Shown here piece after piece: positions 11,110-20,969 of a stretch of DNA of 64,000 nucleotides (position 1 is its first letter; each line of letters begins with the position of its first letter). This DNA comes from Isoetes taiwanensis (Eukaryota; Streptophyta; Lycopodiopsida; Isoetales; Isoetaceae), in contig JAJEKV010000096.1 of the NCBI GenBank assembly GCA_021234155.1, forward strand, positions 2,729,678 to 2,793,677. The letters are read 5' to 3'. Under the pieces are notes generated by a model. The model had not been told where the DNA came from. It did not search any database and saw nothing but the letters and a program-made list of their open reading frames with translations. A program made the position numbers and the translations under genes.

Positions 11110-11766
11110 TGCCGATAAAAAGCGTAATGGTTATGCTTATTTGGAGAAAAGGCACGGAAAGAAATCACCCGGGTTCTTTCCAGCCTATATCTCCTAGACG
11201 GATGCCCCATTATATGTTGAAACAGGTGCAACAACTTTAATTTGCACCTGAGACCAACAAAATTTAGCAAATCGAGGGGAGAAAGCGAATTTGTTGGGGG
11301 AGCGAGTAAATGGTTACACTTAAGGATTTGAGCATAGCAAGCCATAAGCGGGTTTGTTTTTCCCACCAAGCATGAATATGGACTTTGATGTCTTGAATGA
11401 ACATGTTGGGGGCCACGTCCATTTAAAGTAGTCGAGGAGGTTTCAGGATGGCACATTGAAAGGAAGTGACACCCATTACAATAAGCGAGTTTGCAACCTC
11501 ATATGAGGATGCAAGGTTTTTGTAATTAACTCTTATAGTGAAGATGATGTGCATAAAAGCATAAAATATGGCATTTGGACTAGCAATGACAAAAGGAAAT
11601 AAAAAGATTAGATGTATCATATCGGGGAGGCAGTGAAGGTTACTAGTAAACCGGGATTGCGCTACCTATTATTTTTCCTTTTCTCTGTGAATGGTAGCGG
11701 CGTTTTGTGGAGTGGCGAAATGGCTGGACCTGTAGATTTTATTAAGAGCATGGGTTTTACGGCGGC
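11110..11766. other. No supported gene
   Basis: Mixed-composition sequence between the Cys-rich ORF and duplicate copy 2. Open frames on the minus strand here lack motifs. Confidence 0.5.
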
Positions 11767-12850
11767 ATGATAAAAGTAGAACGATTGCTTGGTGTTAAAT
11801 GGCATATTGTCAAGCACATCCCCAATAGACAATTTTGCCACATCGTACTAGAGAATAATGATAATAATAATCTGTCACAAATAGTAGAGCTACTCAAGAA
11901 GTAAAAGTTTAGCGGGGGATTGAATTGTTGAATATTTTCAAAGCAAGTACTCACATAAGACTTCTTTCTTTGGACGATTTTGAGCACTATAATAAAGGTG
12001 CGGAAATCAATGGAAGAGAAGAGAACACGTTGAAGGCGGGTCACCAAACAATATTTTGCAAGCGTATAAAGCTTTGCGAGAAGGAAAGTGGGAAAAGAAT
12101 GAAATTGTGGTTGATGATGATCATCCCAAGCTGTGAGAAAAATGAGAGAATTGCTAAAGATGATGATGTTGAGAAAAGATGTGATCAAGCGATCTCTCTG
12201 AGAAGGCAACTTGGACAAGATTTCTATCAAATGAAAAGGATGAAGTCCTGAAATACCCAAAAGCGCAACATTATGGCATGTAGATAAAAAAGGATGAAGT
12301 TGTTGGAAATACACAATATGGCATCTCGTTTGCAAGAAAATTACAATGTGGTGGTTTGGAAAAGGGTGTGATTATCTTTGGTGATAACGATAGAATTTAT
12401 GTGAAATTCTTTAACAATCTTTCTATAGTGGATGTACAATGTCTGCGGTTGATATCCTTTACCAAGAATACAATAATTTCTCTCAATTTATATTTGAAAT
12501 ATCTCTCAAGACCGAAGTGATGTGCTTTAAGAATAGGTAATGAAGAAGACTTTTGGAGGCCAGCCAGGTACATATTTTATACTAACACTTGAAGTATCTT
12601 TGATCTTTTAAAACTTATCTTTGGTCTTTTTAAAGCACACTTTTTATAGGCAAGTCAACGTTGAAAGATATTTTTATTTGAAGGTTTGGGATGAATGAAA
12701 TGGAAAATATTTTTGTTATTAAATGTCTCGAAAGTCTAATAAACATTTTTTTTTTTTTTTTTTTTTGGTCGTGTGGATTTGTGGCATATCCTAGGTATAT
12801 GCTAGTAGATGCCCATAATATGCCAATAATTATCGGGTTGTAAATTGTCG
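11767..12850. repeat. Direct duplicate block, copy 2
   Basis: Second copy of the block at 9061, offset about 2706 bp. It aligns through 12500, then carries about 270 bp absent from copy 1, including a poly(T) run at 12746-12766, before rejoining at ggcatatcctaggtatat (about 12782). The longer form here implies a deletion in copy 1 or an insertion in copy 2. Confidence 0.75.
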
Positions 12851-14770
12851 GTGGCCCTGTTCTTTGGGTGACCACTTTCGAGAAATCGGCTCTTGGTGCT
12901 TAGTCCTCGCTTAACATTTTGGGTATGTGATTTAGTGGATAAAGAGTGAAATAATACCCCAGATTTTCTTGGGCTTGAAGATGAGAATCTGAGGCGGATT
13001 TGGAACCAAGTTTAAAAGATTTTTGAGTTCTGAACAAGAGTAGAGAATGAAAATGATCCCATTGTTTTGACCTGTTTTTGATATGCTAAAGTTTAGGGTT
13101 GAGACATGTGGAGATGGTAAAGTTATATGCAGGTTGCTGCGCCTGCCACAGTACATGAGCCTTTGATCCTGCTCGTCTTGTCCCGAAGGAACGCATTCGA
13201 AGCTATTTGAGTGATGAGGAGTTTGTTGTGACAATTAACGTAGTGAATGAGATCCTCCATAGGTAAGTTCTTTGTTATTGTATCTGTGCTTTTCTATAAT
13301 GCCTAAGTTCCATTCCTTTTAAATACTCTGGCATGAATTATGATTATGTGAAGAAATGTGCTTATGGCTTCTCCATAACCAAAATCGCATGAAATACATT
13401 ATCAATGTTATTGATAATCTGCTGGAAGATTGCAATGCAAGATAGTCTTTGGTCTTTGTTGTGACCAGGTGTAACAGCAGAAACGAAGTCTCTTACGCTA
13501 TTGTACTATTTATAACTGATTTCAACCTTCTTATGCACTTGAACGAGCCACACTCTTAACAAGAGAACAATTATCTTGCTTATTACAAAAAGACTATTCT
13601 AGACTTTTAACAATGGACATAAGTGTTTGCAAACATGATAATATCTAGTAAGACACGTGATATACCCTTCTCCCAAAGAATATACATGATAAGATGCCAG
13701 GCAATCTTCTATACCTAGAACAACTATGTACAATCTTTATGCCCATTTAGTTGCTAGACGATGCCAGGAGTCCATGTTTTGGTGACTGATGCAAGATATA
13801 CTTTATTTTGGAAATCAGAACTGCAGGTGATAATGATAGACAAGGTACAGTTTAAATTTTCTAGTGTTATTCATGATGGGTGATTAACACCGTGCAATCG
13901 TAGTGTAAGTTTTTGTGTTACTACATGATAAAGTAATACATTTCAACCATCTCGACGAATAGCAACTTTATTAATAAAGACATGAACACTATTGCTCTTG
14001 GGTTCATTCACTATCTCGGTCATGTCATAAGTTCGAGTCCAAATAGACAACGAGCACCTTCTTGGGCTAAAAAGGCGACAACCTGCATTCATAGCATTTA
14101 CATGGCTCCATACAAGAACCCATGAAAACTCACTCTCTCGGCCACCGGAGGGCAACCCCTCGTGTGCGACACCTTGTTTCACTTTGGAGGTATTTGACTT
14201 ACACAATTTTTTTTTTGGGCATATTTGTCTTACATAATTTACATGCAAATCTACAAGTCAAATATCCCATTTTTGGTATTCTACTTGCAAAATAGAAGCT
14301 AATCTACGAGTCTAATACCCCATTGGAATCCAACCCATAATCGGGAGCCATTAAATGCAGTTGATATACACCTCTAGGTGGCGATGCTCGCATTAGTTAG
14401 TTGTTGTGCATGTTTATTGAGTGTTATTTATCATTCATTTAGGCGAGTTCCCGCATGCGTGGCTTGTGGGGTTTGCTCCTCCTTCATAAATTAATTGTGG
14501 ATTGATAGAACTCTCAAGCCTTAAAGAAGTGCCAAATCATTTTATTGAGGAACACTACTGATCGACTATGTCTAGATTTTTGAATATTTTGGCCAAATAC
14601 AATAAGACAATAATTTAATTCAAGTCGATAGTCAATGAATGGGACTTTTATTTATTAGCAATTTAGCAAACCTTAATAGCAAAATCTTATTTAGCAAATG
14701 TTTCTATTTAAAGCATTTGCAAATCTTAAATAAAAATTGATTCTTTTTGTTTTAGTGTGTTATGGGGTAG
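12851..14770. other. Intergenic; possible lone exon and tRNA-derived repeat
   Basis: Mostly AT-rich sequence with no complete gene. Two minor signals: an exon-like open stretch ending in a good splice donor at 13262 (separate entry), and 13950-14230, where GTTCGAGTCC resembles a pol III B box and the flanking sequence has the feel of a short interspersed element. I could not place an A box or tail, so no SINE is called. Confidence 0.35.
13162..13262 (+). pseudogene. Possible isolated exon with splice donor, unidentified
   Basis: The plus frame reads FDPARLVPKERIRSYLSDEEF followed by VVTINVVNEILHR, and ends exactly at AGG|TAAGTT-like donor sequence (13263 on). The residue mix is protein-like rather than translated noise, and the frame closes on a consensus 5' splice site. 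YLSDEEF resembles the start of a villin headpiece, but the continuation does not fit that family. No neighbouring exons were recognised. Confidence 0.25.
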
Positions 14771-14778
14771 ATAGCACT

Positions 14779-14910
14779 GGGCGAGGCGTTACCATAAAAA
14801 AAAAAATTGAGGCATGGCCAAAATGGCGGCGTCGTATGGCGCAGACGAGCCCCAACCATTTTGGCCATGCCCCATTTTTTTATGGTATAACCCGAGGGCG
14901 AGGCGTTATC
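14779..14910. repeat. Foldback hairpin flanked by 15-bp direct repeats
   Basis: Arms 14792-14826 and 14856-14885 are near-perfect inverted copies (core GGCATGGCCAAAATGG versus CCATTTTGGCCATGCC, plus A/T runs), with a 29-nt loop. The hairpin is bracketed by GGGCGAGGCGTTA(C/T)C at 14779-14793 and 14896-14910, like a target-site duplication. This fits a miniature foldback element or a recent palindromic insertion. Confidence 0.6.
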
Positions 14911-15508
14911 TCCCTTAACGCCTCTGGTCGAGGGTTTGCACCTTGGGCGGAAGCAAAAGGCGCCCGATCGTCGAGGAAGCGGGGGCGAGCGACCGGATGC
15001 GCGGGGGCCTAATCGGGCCGGATCGCCGGATCGGAAATAGGATGCATTACTAGAATAACAGGAGGGGGGGAATACGAACAAAAATGTCATCAAATGGGCA
15101 TAACTTGAGGCGGTTTGCCCCATTGTGCAAGGATCAAGAAGGCGAAGCTGCAGAGATCTTTGGAATCGGCGAGGGCACAAATCAATGGCACCGAAGCTTG
15201 GCAGCGGTGGGGAGGATGGAACTTGGGAAAACGATGGGGTAGAAAGCGATGGAGTTTTTAATAGCTTGCTTGCAAGGGAAGCCCAGACCATGTTAAGCAA
15301 AGCTCTGTGAAGCCTGTTCGAGAAAAATCCTAGGGTGTTATGGCGGATCTGCGAGAGAAGGGCGAGAAAATCCTAAAACATTCTGGGATTGTCTCCATAA
15401 ATTTTCAAGAACACGCGTGTTACTAGCTCATAACAGCTGTCCATTCGACGGTCAAGATTGAATCTTACCGTGGAAAACCGAGGACCAGTGCGTTAAGGGA
15501 GACGTAAT
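14896..15508. mobile_element. Candidate small TIR element
   Basis: TTATCTCCCTTAACGC (14906-14921) recurs inverted as GCGTTAAGGGAGACGTAA (15490-15507). The 570 bp between is GC-rich compared with both flanks and has no transposase. The left terminus also folds on itself (GAGGCGTTA...TAACGCCTC, 14900-14924). No target duplication was identified at the outer ends. Confidence 0.3.
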
Positions 15509-16419
15509 TTTGGTTTGGAGAAAAAAAATAAAAAATTCAAAAAACATTGGCAAGTTTATGAATAACATATAAAACGTTAAATATAGCACAAATCCCATAA
15601 CAACCTAAATAAAAGTTTAACGCAACCCTGCGACCAATAAAGCATGGTCACCACCATATCATCTCCCAAAGTAATGAATAAAAGAGGCCCTACAAATAAA
15701 TGCTTAACCTAGCTGTCTTAGTTTCAATATTTTCATCAACACTTAACGCACTACAATAATCTTTCGTATATAGTTTGCAATGCTGCCTTTGCAGGTCTTC
15801 TGGCTTGTTCAACCATGACTACTCGCTGGAAGTAACCAAGCCTCTCCCATTTATCTCCTCTTTTACGTCTGTTTGTATGAATTTGCCCTAAATTTTTCAC
15901 GATACCCCGGAAAGTCAGATAAAATCAATTTGGCAATTCAATACAATCTGCAGGTGAACCATCAAAATTTACGTTCTAGCCAAGCTTAAGCACAAGGAAG
16001 TTCAAGCTTATTAGGATCAAGCAAAATCTTGAGTTTAAGAATTACATCATCCCATGCAACAGTCCCCCAGGGTCAGGCATACCACCCAGCTCATCTGGGC
16101 ATCCTCCGACATGGAAGTGGTTGTCCAGCAAAAACTCCTAGCTGCCTTCGCGTTTGTGAGTTTCAAAATAATAAGGCCTTAAAAAGATAAATCCAAAAAG
16201 TTCTCAAAAAGGTTGTTAGGTTTAAAAATAATAAGCCCTTCAAAAGATAAACCAATAAAATAATATAAGCCCTTAAAATTAAATAAAGTTTTAGCTACAT
16301 CTCTTTCTCTATATTTATATGAACTCTTAATGGTTCAGTAAGCACAAAAAACCTTTTTTTTTTAATTTTTTTTCTCCAATAAAAACTTGTAGAGGCCATT
16401 TTCCAACACTATTAGCTTG
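15509..16419. other. AT-rich intergenic, short direct repeats
   Basis: No gene is supported. About 16164-16280 holds three degenerate copies of AAAATAATAAG(C/G)CCTT with AAAGATAAA. The rest shows no recognisable structure. Confidence 0.4.
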
Positions 16420-17486
16420 TGTTGGACCAATTTGCCCACAACAGATTGATGCATAATGTGTTACAGCAAAATTCAATGCCCAAATTTTGCCCCGCTTGGG
16501 ATGCACCAATCAACTGCCGCCCACACCATGGATCCCTAATCCCCCTCGTTGATCAGTACGGTGCTGCTCCCCAGCCGATGTCACAACACCGGGGTGTTCT
16601 TTAGACCACAGAAGATCAGATTCGCTCAGCAAGTTTTCCCCTGAGCGGTATGACCTCCTGTATGGAAGCTCTATTCGACTACAGGAAGGCCTAGCCTTTG
16701 TTGTGGCTATACCAGCAGAATCGCTCTGCCAAACCGAGTGCTTCTGCCAAGTCTCAATCCAAACAAGTATTCATAGCTGCAGAATAGATGCTTCTTTCAA
16801 GCCCCAATTCCGATCGTCCTTCTGGCTAATTCGCTCTCCAGGTTTTATAGATCCACCTCTGGAGTTAAAATAGTCCTTCTCAGCCAAATCTGACCCACTT
16901 GGGTCTTAATCCGATCGCAATCGAAGTCCTCCTCGCCACAACTGCAGATCCACCATCCAGACCTGTTACAGATCTGTTCGATCTGTTCTACAACAGGGTT
17001 TTTGCCCCATCCAACAAATTCATGCCACATGTACTTTAATATTAACCTTTAACAATGTTGTATTACATTACTTCATATTAATAACATCGTTTGACACCCC
17101 TAGTGCTAATAACTAACACTACTACCTCTAACGTTAACTTGTAACGTCACCTATACATTAATATTAATGTTACGTGACTACCGGCAACCATTGGCATCGC
17201 ATGCCTTGCCTCCGCAAGCAATATTATAAGATTAGTGACCCTAGTGATCGATTATCTGTCCCTAGCAATACTCCGACGTCAGTACTAATCCCATACTAAC
17301 AATTTCCTTTAGTACTAACCATTAGCACTAAATTCCCTTACTCTCGTATTACGTCACCATAGACCGATTACGAACATATGGCCCAGCAGTCGTCCCAGTC
17401 ACCATGTGACTCGACTGACGGTACTCCCATGCTCATAGACGTCTGTCAAGGGCCCGATTCGGCAATGCCCACGAGGCGGTGTAACA
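16420..17486 (-). repeat. 3' LTR of a chromovirus-type gypsy element
   Basis: The minus strand starts TGTTACACCGCC at 17486, directly after a polypurine tract. A TATAAAA promoter box (near 16850 on the minus strand) lies in the expected U3 position. The left end is tentatively 16420 because CCAACA occurs there. That boundary is a guess, as no second LTR or target duplication is available. The internal portion to the right is truncated soon after the chromodomain tail. Confidence 0.5.
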
Positions 17487-17500
17487 TTCCTCCCCTCCCC
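17487..17500 (-). promoter_or_regulatory. Polypurine tract
   Basis: GGGGAGGGGAGGAA on the minus strand sits immediately before the LTR start, the position required for plus-strand cDNA priming. Confidence 0.7.
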
Positions 17501-17602
17501 AAAAGACCTTGTGCTCAAGTTTGACCAACTAGTCGAGGGAACTGCTGCACAAATTCTGCCGTCTCCCAGTGTGGCGTCCTTAGGAGATCGATCTCGCCAC
17601 AA
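17501..17602 (-). pseudogene. Chromodomain C-terminal remnant of gypsy integrase
   Basis: The minus frame reads SPKDATLGD, then a degenerate version of the QFP...LEDKV and FGEGRNVT ending common to plant chromovirus integrases. About 35 residues survive, next to the polypurine tract as in intact elements. Upstream integrase sequence is not found beyond about 17610, so the element was truncated there. Confidence 0.6.
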
Positions 17603-17790
17603 GATCCGATATATTAAAATATCCCTAATGCACAGCTGTCCACTCTTTACATAAAAGAAGTGCGGCGTTACAGAGGAGTTTAAGACAACGGTACACTCTC
17701 AGGACTAACCGCGTTATCTATCTCGAGTGTAATACATTTCGGTTGGCTTCTAACAGGATGGATCCTCAAGTCCTATAGTAAGTCCAACTC

Positions 17791-18453
17791 ATATGCTGTT
17801 ATCCAATCTTTTCCACTTTAAAAGATCCAGCATATCATAGAGTAAGTTCTCCCATTAAGGGTCATCAAATACCCACCCTTAGAGCTAAAGTATATACAAT
17901 CCCTTTGAATGGCATGTTCACCCTCGTCCTGATGGACCTTTGCATCTATGCTTAATTGCATAGCTCCTAGCATTTACTTGGCGTTTCGCAAATCATATTT
18001 GCACTCATGCAGTATTGCACCTCTATCATGCAATAGACTAATTGAAATCACTTCCAGGTATTCATGTCTTTGGACATGAGTCCTAATATCTCAACTAGAC
18101 CTTGGTTCTATTGCACTCATGTTATAGCAACGAGTGCTATAACATCAACACTATTGACTACTGCCGACTTGGATAGTCTAATATACCAATTACGGCATCG
18201 CCACAATCCAACTTTGACTCGTAACTCAATGTATCAAATCGGCAAAGGTAACACCTTTACTTCTTACGTGCTCAACTTGTAAGGTACCATGTTTCTTATA
18301 TGATATTAAATTCCAAATATCATGGCTTGTCGGTATATAGATTCTCCCTTTTTCCAAGAAAACTACGACCTTACTCGATAAACCAGTACCCAGTCATGGT
18401 TATCACATCCCAATTGATCTTTTCAATATGCCTTACTGATCTCAAAAAGATCA
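17791..18453. other. Cluster of perfect short hairpins
   Basis: Within 660 bp: nested stem 17791-17835 (ATATGCTG/CAGCATAT enclosing ATCTTTT/AAAAGAT); 17946-17963 (CTATGC/GCATAG); 17988-18002 (GCAAAT/ATTTGC); 18013-18035 (TATTGC/GCAATA); 18062-18079 (TCATGTC/GACATGA); 18119-18145 (ATGTTATAGCA/TGCTATAACAT, 11 bp perfect); 18244-18258 (AAAGGT/ACCTTT); 18300-18323 (ATGATATT/AATATCAT); 18437-18453 (TGATCT/AGATCA). There is no supported reading frame. The strand of any transcript is unknown. Confidence 0.6.
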
Positions 18454-18605
18454 TTGTATCATAAGAAAAAACTTTATGCTTTATTCATACCCCAATAATT
18501 AAGGTATCTTACCCATGTATACACGTTGTACTAAGGCTCACGCCACTAGTCAAGCATACAATTTGTCATGGTTACACTACACATGACTCATAAATCCTAT
18601 CACAT

Positions 18606-19169
18606 TGTTAGTCCTGTGCCTCCTGGTACAGGACTATTCATGCATACGACAGACCAGGTCAAGCTCAAGGATCCTCAGTCAGCCACGGGTCAGCCATCAA
18701 AGGCTCAGCAGAAGACCAAGCAGCAGACCACGCAGTCAAAGCCTATCAAGAGGCGCCGCTCAGACAAGTGACGGCCCGTCACCGCCCGCGTCAGCGTCAG
18801 CATGATTCTAGGCACTTCAAGAGGCACCGCCCACATTCCTGCAAATCAGGCCTCCTTCCAGGAGTCGGCACCGAGATCAGTCAGAGTGTCTATATTGGGC
18901 CCAAGGCCATTGTACTATATATATGACTGAGTTCTAGATGAGTTTTGAGTCTTGTCTCCTTTCAGTTCTTCTCTCTATTGCGAGAGCTCATGTATGTTCA
19001 TCATTGATATCAAGGAAGCTTATCATTTTCCTCTCATTTGTTCTGTTTTCTTCTTCTTCTTCTCTTCTTGCAAATCCCGCGTGACATAGTCCCCCGGACT
19101 CTCCTGTTAGATCCACGGGTCCTCACAGAGGGCTGTCTTCCAGGAGTTCCCGAACCCAGACCCCAAACA
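18606..19169 (+). repeat. Solo LTR, same family as the 8466 LTR, with 5-bp TSD
   Basis: TG...CA bounded (TGTTAGTCCTG to CCCCAAACA), 564 bp, and flanked by CACAT on both sides (18601-18605 and 19170-19174). It aligns end to end with the minus-strand LTR at 8466-9057, including the TATA box and the terminal ...CCTCACAGAGGGCTGTCTTCC block. No internal gypsy sequence adjoins it, so this is an LTR left by intra-element recombination. Confidence 0.9.
18640..18771 (+). other. Small basic ORF inside solo LTR
   Basis: ATG to stop, 43 codons, with KLKDP near the start and KRRRS near the end. The LTR at 8466-9057 has a homologous minus frame (9021-8839, 60 codons) sharing MHT...KLKDP...TG..SKA and a KRRRR cluster. 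The frame is retained in both copies despite divergence, but no family is recognised. Confidence 0.3.
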
Positions 19170-19174
19170 CACAT

Positions 19175-20960
19175 GCCAAGTATACAGTTATGCGTTCCAC
19201 ATATGAATGCCCCCCTAGAGGTTCATACGGTTACACATAATCCTGCCCGTCTTACGACTATAACTTTTCACAAGCACAATCACTATGCTTGCCTATCCAA
19301 ACAATTACAACACTATTTGAACTACTAATGCTATAGCTATTTGACCTTGTCAAGAATAGCACTCCCCATTCAAATTGAACTATCAATGTTATAGTTTTGA
19401 CCTTGTCAAAAGTTTCCCATTGATTCTACTCTTGAACTCTCTTCAATAGATTCGTATGAAGTTTTGAATTCCATTGAGCTCACATAGTTTTAGCACTAGG
19501 CAACTACATCAAGAAAATTTTTCAATCTCCAAACTTATCCTTAACTTGCCCGTACTTCCATCATGAAGCCTTCCCTCCTCCACCCCACAAGAAGGAATGT
19601 TCATGGAAGCAATTCTTTTGGCCGAGAATAAATATTGAAGTACAATTGTTAGGATCTAACAAATTTGCTCATGAATTATGTCTTTGCAAAGAGCCGGTCG
19701 GGATGAGTCCTTTTGTATACGCACATAGTTATTACTTCAATAGGTTTTCCATCACGTAATACTTTCCAAAGTAGTACTATCGCAATTACTCAAGCCCGGC
19801 TCGAGTAATGCCGCGTAGCGTATGTTTGATCCAAAATTGAATGAACACACTAGTGTAAGTGTCTTAGGGTATACATATTGTATAATCTCAAAATAACTCA
19901 GGGTCAATTCTCATCCAGAATTTGACTCAGAACTCCTTGCCTACAACAATGTATGTAGAGAATTCTAGCCATTGTCAAATGAAGTAATCTAATGAAATTG
20001 TTAGAGTGAATCAAAACTTTTAAATTGAAATATACAAACAAAATCTTAATTTTGAAATGCATTACCTTGAAACTCAAAACAATGACAATACCAATCATGC
20101 TTCTCCCTGGTCTGTGACCAGTAATAGACGGAATGTACCTTAAGCCCTAATGTGGCTAAGCGATTTCATGGGGGAGTAGCAATCCTACTACTAGATCTGG
20201 GCAATTAAGTGCCATCCCCTTGATAGCTAGCTATCATTTAGAAACCCCCCCTTTTTTTTTAATAATTTTTGTACCAAAAAATTAATGTCTTTCGAAGAAC
20301 ATTGACTTGTTGAGAAACCCCATTTCTGAATCTAAGTCATCTAATTCAATATGATTATAGCCCTTAGGTGAATTTTCCCAAAATTCAGTCAAGGCCTAAT
20401 CGAGAGAAAAGCCTTTCTCTTAACCTAGTGGTAAGTTGGCTTGAAGAATCCCAGTTGCTCATTTGAACTTAGGACTAATAACATCTCTAAGTGTGGTCTA
20501 CTTTGAAATGAGTTAGGTCCCAAATGTTTAAGTTTACGCTGAATTAATTTGCTTTCTTAGTTCATATAAGCATCCACTAAAATGGCGTTGTCACTTAGTA
20601 TCGCATGGTTAAAGAACTAAGCCCCTTAAATATTTTGTCATTTAGCGGTTAATCACAATTAATCGCTAGGGAGTTAATCCCATTTGCACTATGTGCACTA
20701 TGCATTACTTAGCACCCCAAACATTTAATGTTTCCAACAATAAAGGCTTTATCGAATACCCATTTGTTTGAAAGTTTATCCAAAACGCTTAACAAATATT
20801 TATACCTTAGTATAAAATTCCCGTTCGTATTTTACGTAGTCGCATTGACTAATCCCCATATGAGAGAAAAATTCACAAAATTTGCTTGAAACCCTCAAAA
20901 CTACTTGTACCAACAAGTAAATTTTTATTCATTCACACAACTTTTAGGTGTACATGAGGC
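19175..20960. other. No supported gene; AT-rich with a short tandem duplication
   Basis: A 39-bp unit containing TATAG...TTTGACCTTGTCAA occurs at 19316-19354 and 19374-19412. Otherwise there is nothing recognisable until the Helitron fragment. Confidence 0.45.
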
Positions 20961-20969
20961 GAGTTGTGA

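Noticed and set aside
12746-12766. Poly(T) as the tail of a minus-strand retroposon
   Set aside because: The run is at the right end of the extra segment, the wrong side for a minus-strand poly(A) tail, and no target duplication was found.
13203-13262. Villin headpiece (YLSDEEF)
   Set aside because: Only seven residues agree. The following sequence lacks the FGM..EAFY..P.WKQ core.
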